60,268 nt of DNA. Origin: DATATV01 sp035551355 (GTDB taxonomy: Bacteria > Actinomycetota > Actinomycetes > Mycobacteriales > Pseudonocardiaceae). The stretch lies in assembly GCA_035551355.1 (NCBI GenBank), contig DASZNF010000016.1, positions 1 through 60,268 of the forward strand, read 5' to 3'. Below are positions 56,767-60,268 of this stretch, piece after piece. Under the pieces are notes generated by a model. It worked only from the letters and a program-made list of their open reading frames with translations. It made no database searches and was not told where the DNA came from. Both the position numbers and the translations under genes were made by a program. Numbering within the stretch: the stretch's first letter is position 1; each line of letters begins with the position of its first letter.

Positions 56767-59700
56767 TCAGCCCTCCAGGTCGCCCTCCAGCTCCAGGTAC
56801 ACCGCGCGCAGCCGGTCCAGATCCTGCTGATCCGGCTCGGCCCACAGTCCCCGGTCGGCCGCCTCAAGCAACCTTTCGGCCACGCCGCGCAGCGCCCACG
56901 GGTTGGCCTGCTTCATGAAGTCCCGCACCTGCTCGTCGAACACGTACGACTCGGCCAGCTTCGCGTACATCCAGTCGTCCACCACCCCGGCGGTGGCGTC
57001 GAACCCGAACAGGTAGTCCACCGTGGCGGCCAGTTCGAACGCGCCCTTGTAGCCGTGCCTGCGCATGGCCGAGATCCACCGCGGATTCACCACCCGGGAC
57101 CGGAAGACCCGCCGGGTCTCCTCGCCAAGGGTGCGGGTGCGCACCGCGTGCGGGACCGCGGAATCGCCAACATAGGCGGCCGGATCGGCGCCGGTCAGCG
57201 AGCGCACCATGGCCACCATGCCGCCGTGGTACTGGAAGTAGTCGTCGGAATCGGCGATGTCGTGTTCCCGGGTGTCCACGTTCTTGGCCGCGACCTGGAT
57301 GCGTTTGAACGCGGTTTCCATGTCCGCCCGGGCTTCCCGGCCGTCCAGCCCCTTGCCGTAGGCGTAGCCGCCCCAGGTCGCGTACACCTCGGCCAGGTCG
57401 GCGTCGTCGCGCCAGTTGCGGGCGTCGATCAACGGCAGCAGGCCCGCCCCGTAGGCGCCCGGCTTGGAACCGAAGATCCGGGTGCTGGCCCGCCGGGAAT
57501 CGCCGTGCGAAGCCAGATCGGCCTGGTAGGCGGCGCGCACGTAGTTGTCCTCGGCCGGTTCGTCGAGTTCGGCGACGGCCCGGACTGCCTCGTCCAGCAA
57601 GGCCACCACGTGCGGGAACGCGTCCCGGAAGAAGCCGGAAATCCTCACCACCACGTCGATCCGCGGCCGTTCCAGCTCCTGCACCGGCACGATCTCGAAG
57701 CCGGTGACCCGCCGGGACGCGTCGTCCCACACCGGGCGGGTGCCCAGCAGCCACAACAGTTCGGCGATGTCGTCGCCCTGGGTACGCATGGCCGAGGTGC
57801 CCCACACGGTCAGGCCGACACTGCGCGGCCAGGACCCGGTGTCGGCGCGGTGGCGGGCCAGCAGCGATTCGGCCAGCGCCGCGCCCACCTCGAACGAGTT
57901 GCGGGACGGAATCGCCTTGGGATCGACGGAATAGAAGTTGCGGCCGGTCGGGAGGACCGAGACCAGGCCACGCGTCGGCGACCCGGACGGGCCGGGCGGC
58001 ACGAACCGGCCGTCCAGCGCGCCCACCACATTGCGCACCTCGTCGGTGGTGCGGGCCAGCCGCGGCACCACCTCCTGGCAGGCGAACCGCAGCACCGCGG
58101 CCACCGGTTCGACCGGCTCGCCGAGAATCCCGGCCACCGTGTCCGGCACCCGCGCGAGGGCCCAGTCGTGTTCCTGGATGTCCAGCACCAACCGCCGGGC
58201 CAGGGTTTCCAGCAGGTCGACCAGGTCGGCGCCGGTGTGCGCCGGACCCTCGGCCAGCGCGGTCAACGTCTGCGGCGCTGGCACCGCTTCTCCTGGCACG
58301 GCCAGCAGTTTCTGCTCGTCGAGTCCGAAGTGGACGGCCAGTGCGGCGCGCAGCCCGGGCAACGCGCCGACCGTGCCGCCGAACACCTGGCTGGCCCGCA
58401 GCACGGCCAGCACGTCGTTGGCCAGCTCCTCGCCCTCGGGCGCGCGGCCCAGGATGTGCAGCCCGTCGCGGATCTGCACGTCCTTGATCTCGCACAGGTA
58501 GCCGTCGATGTGCAGCACGAAGTCGTCGAAGGCGTCCGGCGAGGGTATTTCCTCGGCGTGCAGATCGTGGTGCAACTGTGCGGCGGTGACCAGCTCCCAC
58601 ACCTGGGCCCGCACCACCGGCAGCTTGTCCGGGTCCAGCGCCTGCACGGTGGCGTACTCGTCCAGCAGCTGTTCGAGTTTGGCCAGGTCGCCGTAGGTGT
58701 CCGCGCGCGCCATCGGCGGAATCATGTGGTCGACGACCACCGCGTGGCCACGGCGCTTCGCCTGGGTGCCCTCGCCAGGGTCGTTGACGATGAACGGGTA
58801 GATCAGCGGGAGGTCACCGAGCACGGCGTCCGGCGCGTCGTCCTCGGCGAGGCCGAGTCCCTTGCCGGGCAACCATTCCAGCGTGCCGTGCTTGCCCAGG
58901 TGAATCACGGCGTGCACGCCGAAGCGATCGTCGAGCCAGCGGTACGCGGCCAGATACTGGTGGCTGGGCGGGAGATCCGGGTCGTGGTAGATGGCGATCG
59001 GGTTCTCGCCGAAACCGCGCGGCGGCTGGATCATCAGCATGATGTTGCCGAACCGCAGCGCGGCGACGTAAATCTGCCCGTCCGACACGTACAACTCGCC
59101 GGGCGGCGGACCCCAGTGCTCGACCATGGCCTCGCGCAACGATTCCGGCAGCCGCTCGAACAACGCGCGATACTCCGCGGCCGGGACTCGGATCGCGGCC
59201 TGCGCCATCTGGTCGTCGGTGAGCCATTCCACGTCGTGCCCGCCGGACGCGATCAGCCGGTGCACCAGCGCGTCGCCATCCACAGTGGACGGATCGAGAT
59301 CGCCGAGGTCGTAGCCCGCCTCGGCCAAGGCGCCGAACAACGCGACCGCGGAGGCGGGCGTGTCCAACCCGACCGCGTTGCCGACCCGGGAATGCTTGGT
59401 CGGGTACGAGGACAACACGATCGCGAGCTTCTTCTCCGCGTTCGGCACCCGCCGCAACCGCGCAAGCCGCGTGGCGATGCCCGCGACTCGCGCCGACCGC
59501 TCCGGATCGGCCGCGTACGTGGCAATCCCATCCGCGCCGGTGTCCTTGCCGTGTTCTTGTGAAGAACTCCGTTCTTTGAAGCAGAACGGAACCCCGATCA
59601 GCCGCCCGTCGAATTCGGGAATCGCGACCTGCATTCCCGCGTCCATCGGCGAAAGGGCAGCGTCCGAGGCGAGCCAGTCCGCGCGGGTCGAGGTGAGCGC

Positions 59701-60268
59701 GAGCCCTTGCAACACCGGGATGTCCAGTTCGGCTAGGGCACCGGCATCCCAGGCGTCATCGGCTCCGCCCGCGCTCGCGTTCGCGGCGACCGCGCCACCA
59801 GCGGCGAGCACCGTGGCGATCAGCACGTCGCAGCGCGCCAGCAGTTCGCGCAGTTCGGCGGCTTGTTCGCCGTCGAGGCCGCGCAGCGAACCGCAGAACA
59901 CCGGCAGCGCGTTGGCGCCCTTGGCTTCGATGGCCGCGCACAACGTGTCGATGAACGCGGTGTTGCCCGCGAGTTCGTGCGCCCGGTAGAACACCACGCC
60001 GACCGTGGGCCGGTCGGGATCGTGCGCTGGTTCGCCGTGCACGCCGTGCGATGGCATCGGGCGCGGCGGGGCGAATCCCTCGCCGGTGAGCAGGATCGTG
60101 TCGGACAGGAACGCGGCCAGCGCGGCCAGGTTGTCCGGCCCGCCCTCGACCAGGTACGCCAACGCTTGCGTGGCAACGCCGACCGGCACCGAGGACAGCT
60201 CCATCAGCTCCGGATCGGCAACGGCTTCGCCGCCAAGACACACGGTCGGCAGGCCCGCGCTCAGCACC
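56767..60268 (-). CDS. cobN: Cobaltochelatase subunit CobN (5' part beyond the window)
   Basis: CobN is the large corrin-binding subunit that inserts Co2+ into hydrogenobyrinic acid a,c-diamide in the late (aerobic) route. About 1,166 residues are visible, ending at the stop at 56767; roughly the first 100 residues of the usual ~1,200-1,260 are missing. Family motifs are present: FCFKERSSSQEHG near 225, AIYHDPDLPPSHQYLAAYRWLDD, VIHLGKHGTLEWLPGKGLGL (about 450-475), and GTSAMRTQGDDIAELLWLLG near 830. The chelatase AAA/VWA partner lies about 5 kb downstream, beyond five unrelated genes. Confidence 0.96.
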   Translation of the reverse strand, partial: VLSAGLPTVCLGGEAVADPELMELSSVPVGVATQALAYLVEGGPDNLAALAAFLSDTILLTGEGFAPPRPMPSHGVHGEPAHDPDRPTVGVVFYRAHELAGNTAFIDTLCAAIEAKGANALPVFCGSLRGLDGEQAAELRELLARCDVLIATVLAAGGAVAANASAGGADDAWDAGALAELDIPVLQGLALTSTRADWLASDAALSPMDAGMQVAIPEFDGRLIGVPFCFKERSSSQEHGKDTGADGIATYAADPERSARVAGIATRLARLRRVPNAEKKLAIVLSSYPTKHSRVGNAVGLDTPASAVALFGALAEAGYDLGDLDPSTVDGDALVHRLIASGGHDVEWLTDDQMAQAAIRVPAAEYRALFERLPESLREAMVEHWGPPPGELYVSDGQIYVAALRFGNIMLMIQPPRGFGENPIAIYHDPDLPPSHQYLAAYRWLDDRFGVHAVIHLGKHGTLEWLPGKGLGLAEDDAPDAVLGDLPLIYPFIVNDPGEGTQAKRRGHAVVVDHMIPPMARADTYGDLAKLEQLLDEYATVQALDPDKLPVVRAQVWELVTAAQLHHDLHAEEIPSPDAFDDFVLHIDGYLCEIKDVQIRDGLHILGRAPEGEELANDVLAVLRASQVFGGTVGALPGLRAALAVHFGLDEQKLLAVPGEAVPAPQTLTALAEGPAHTGADLVDLLETLARRLVLDIQEHDWALARVPDTVAGILGEPVEPVAAVLRFACQEVVPRLARTTDEVRNVVGALDGRFVPPGPSGSPTRGLVSVLPTGRNFYSVDPKAIPSRNSFEVGAALAESLLARHRADTGSWPRSVGLTVWGTSAMRTQGDDIAELLWLLGTRPVWDDASRRVTGFEIVPVQELERPRIDVVVRISGFFRDAFPHVVALLDEAVRAVAELDEPAEDNYVRAAYQADLASHGDSRRASTRIFGSKPGAYGAGLLPLIDARNWRDDADLAEVYATWGGYAYGKGLDGREARADMETAFKRIQVAAKNVDTREHDIADSDDYFQYHGGMVAMVRSLTGADPAAYVGDSAVPHAVRTRTLGEETRRVFRSRVVNPRWISAMRRHGYKGAFELAATVDYLFGFDATAGVVDDWMYAKLAESYVFDEQVRDFMKQANPWALRGVAERLLEAADRGLWAEPDQQDLDRLRAVYLELEGDLEG

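Noticed and set aside
57055..59562. An 835-codon plus-strand open frame opposite cobN
   Set aside because: cobN on the minus strand matches a known family along its whole length; the plus frame is a composition artefact.

Overview
The window is very GC-rich and carries genes almost end to end on both strands, with many GTG starts, overlapping stop/start codons and several promoters placed to give leaderless mRNAs. The gene content (an EspG-type ESX chaperone, a TIGR03085 protein, flavin-dependent thymidylate synthase, IF2 with a giant Gly/Pro linker, and the order rimP-nusA-ylxR-infB-rbfA-nrnA-MATE) points to an actinobacterium. A Pseudonocardiales member (Amycolatopsis/Kutzneria-like) is the best guess; this placement is inference. 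I see no tRNA, rRNA, CRISPR array, IS element or prophage. The region reads as chromosomal core.

Layout. 1-3,022 (minus): the start of a small ESX-like gene, espG, a TIGR03085 protein, an ACT-domain protein and thyX. 3,126-4,771 (plus): a ribbon-helix-helix/HicB-type regulator and a DUF4097 protein behind an array of 8-bp TGACGTCA-like palindromes. 4,772-5,023: two near-identical hairpins around a G-rich tract. 5,024-11,339: a secreted Cys-containing protein, a YcaQ-like protein, a GNAT, a VTT/DedA-type membrane protein, an APC permease and an OsmC protein.

11,340-36,591 is the information-processing block, almost all on the minus strand. In transcription order it runs proS, (two plus-strand envelope genes, yjbQ, a membrane protein, a Tat lipoprotein plus DUF4439 pair), rimP, nusA, ylxR, infB, ylxP, rbfA, (a plus-strand TRM-type methyltransferase), nrnA, MATE, MFS, truB, ribF, an HTH regulator, a 2'-5' RNA ligase, rpsO, pnp, an M16 peptidase, dapB and a TPR protein. 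36,683-38,517 (plus): yaaA and a RIO kinase.

38,590-60,268 is mainly tetrapyrrole and cobalamin synthesis on the minus strand. A cobalamin riboswitch at 51,849-52,045 heads a tightly coupled operon: a fused ChlI/ChlD-type chelatase subunit, cobO, cobB, cobI, cobM (with a ~210-residue basic tail), cobL and a cbiG-cobJ fusion. Beyond it lie a gamma-carbonic-anhydrase-fold protein lacking the zinc histidines, a His-rich CDF transporter, a CbiX/SirB chelatase with MxCxxC and a His tail, and a CysG-like siroheme/uroporphyrinogen methylase. cobN (5' part outside the window) sits at the far end. It is separated from the riboswitch operon by leaderless bioF, an ElaA-type GNAT, an M15-type lipoprotein, an M48 protease and a trypsin-like protease. 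The B12 set mixes early-insertion features (CbiX, CbiG) with late-insertion ones (CobN, CobB). Products for the cobH, cobK, cobQ, cobD, cobU and cobS steps are not in the window.

The strongest leads for something new are the palindrome array that may serve as an RHH operator, the CobM tail, the histidine-less carbonic anhydrase fold, and the HTH-RNA ligase pair. None of these is a proven new system.
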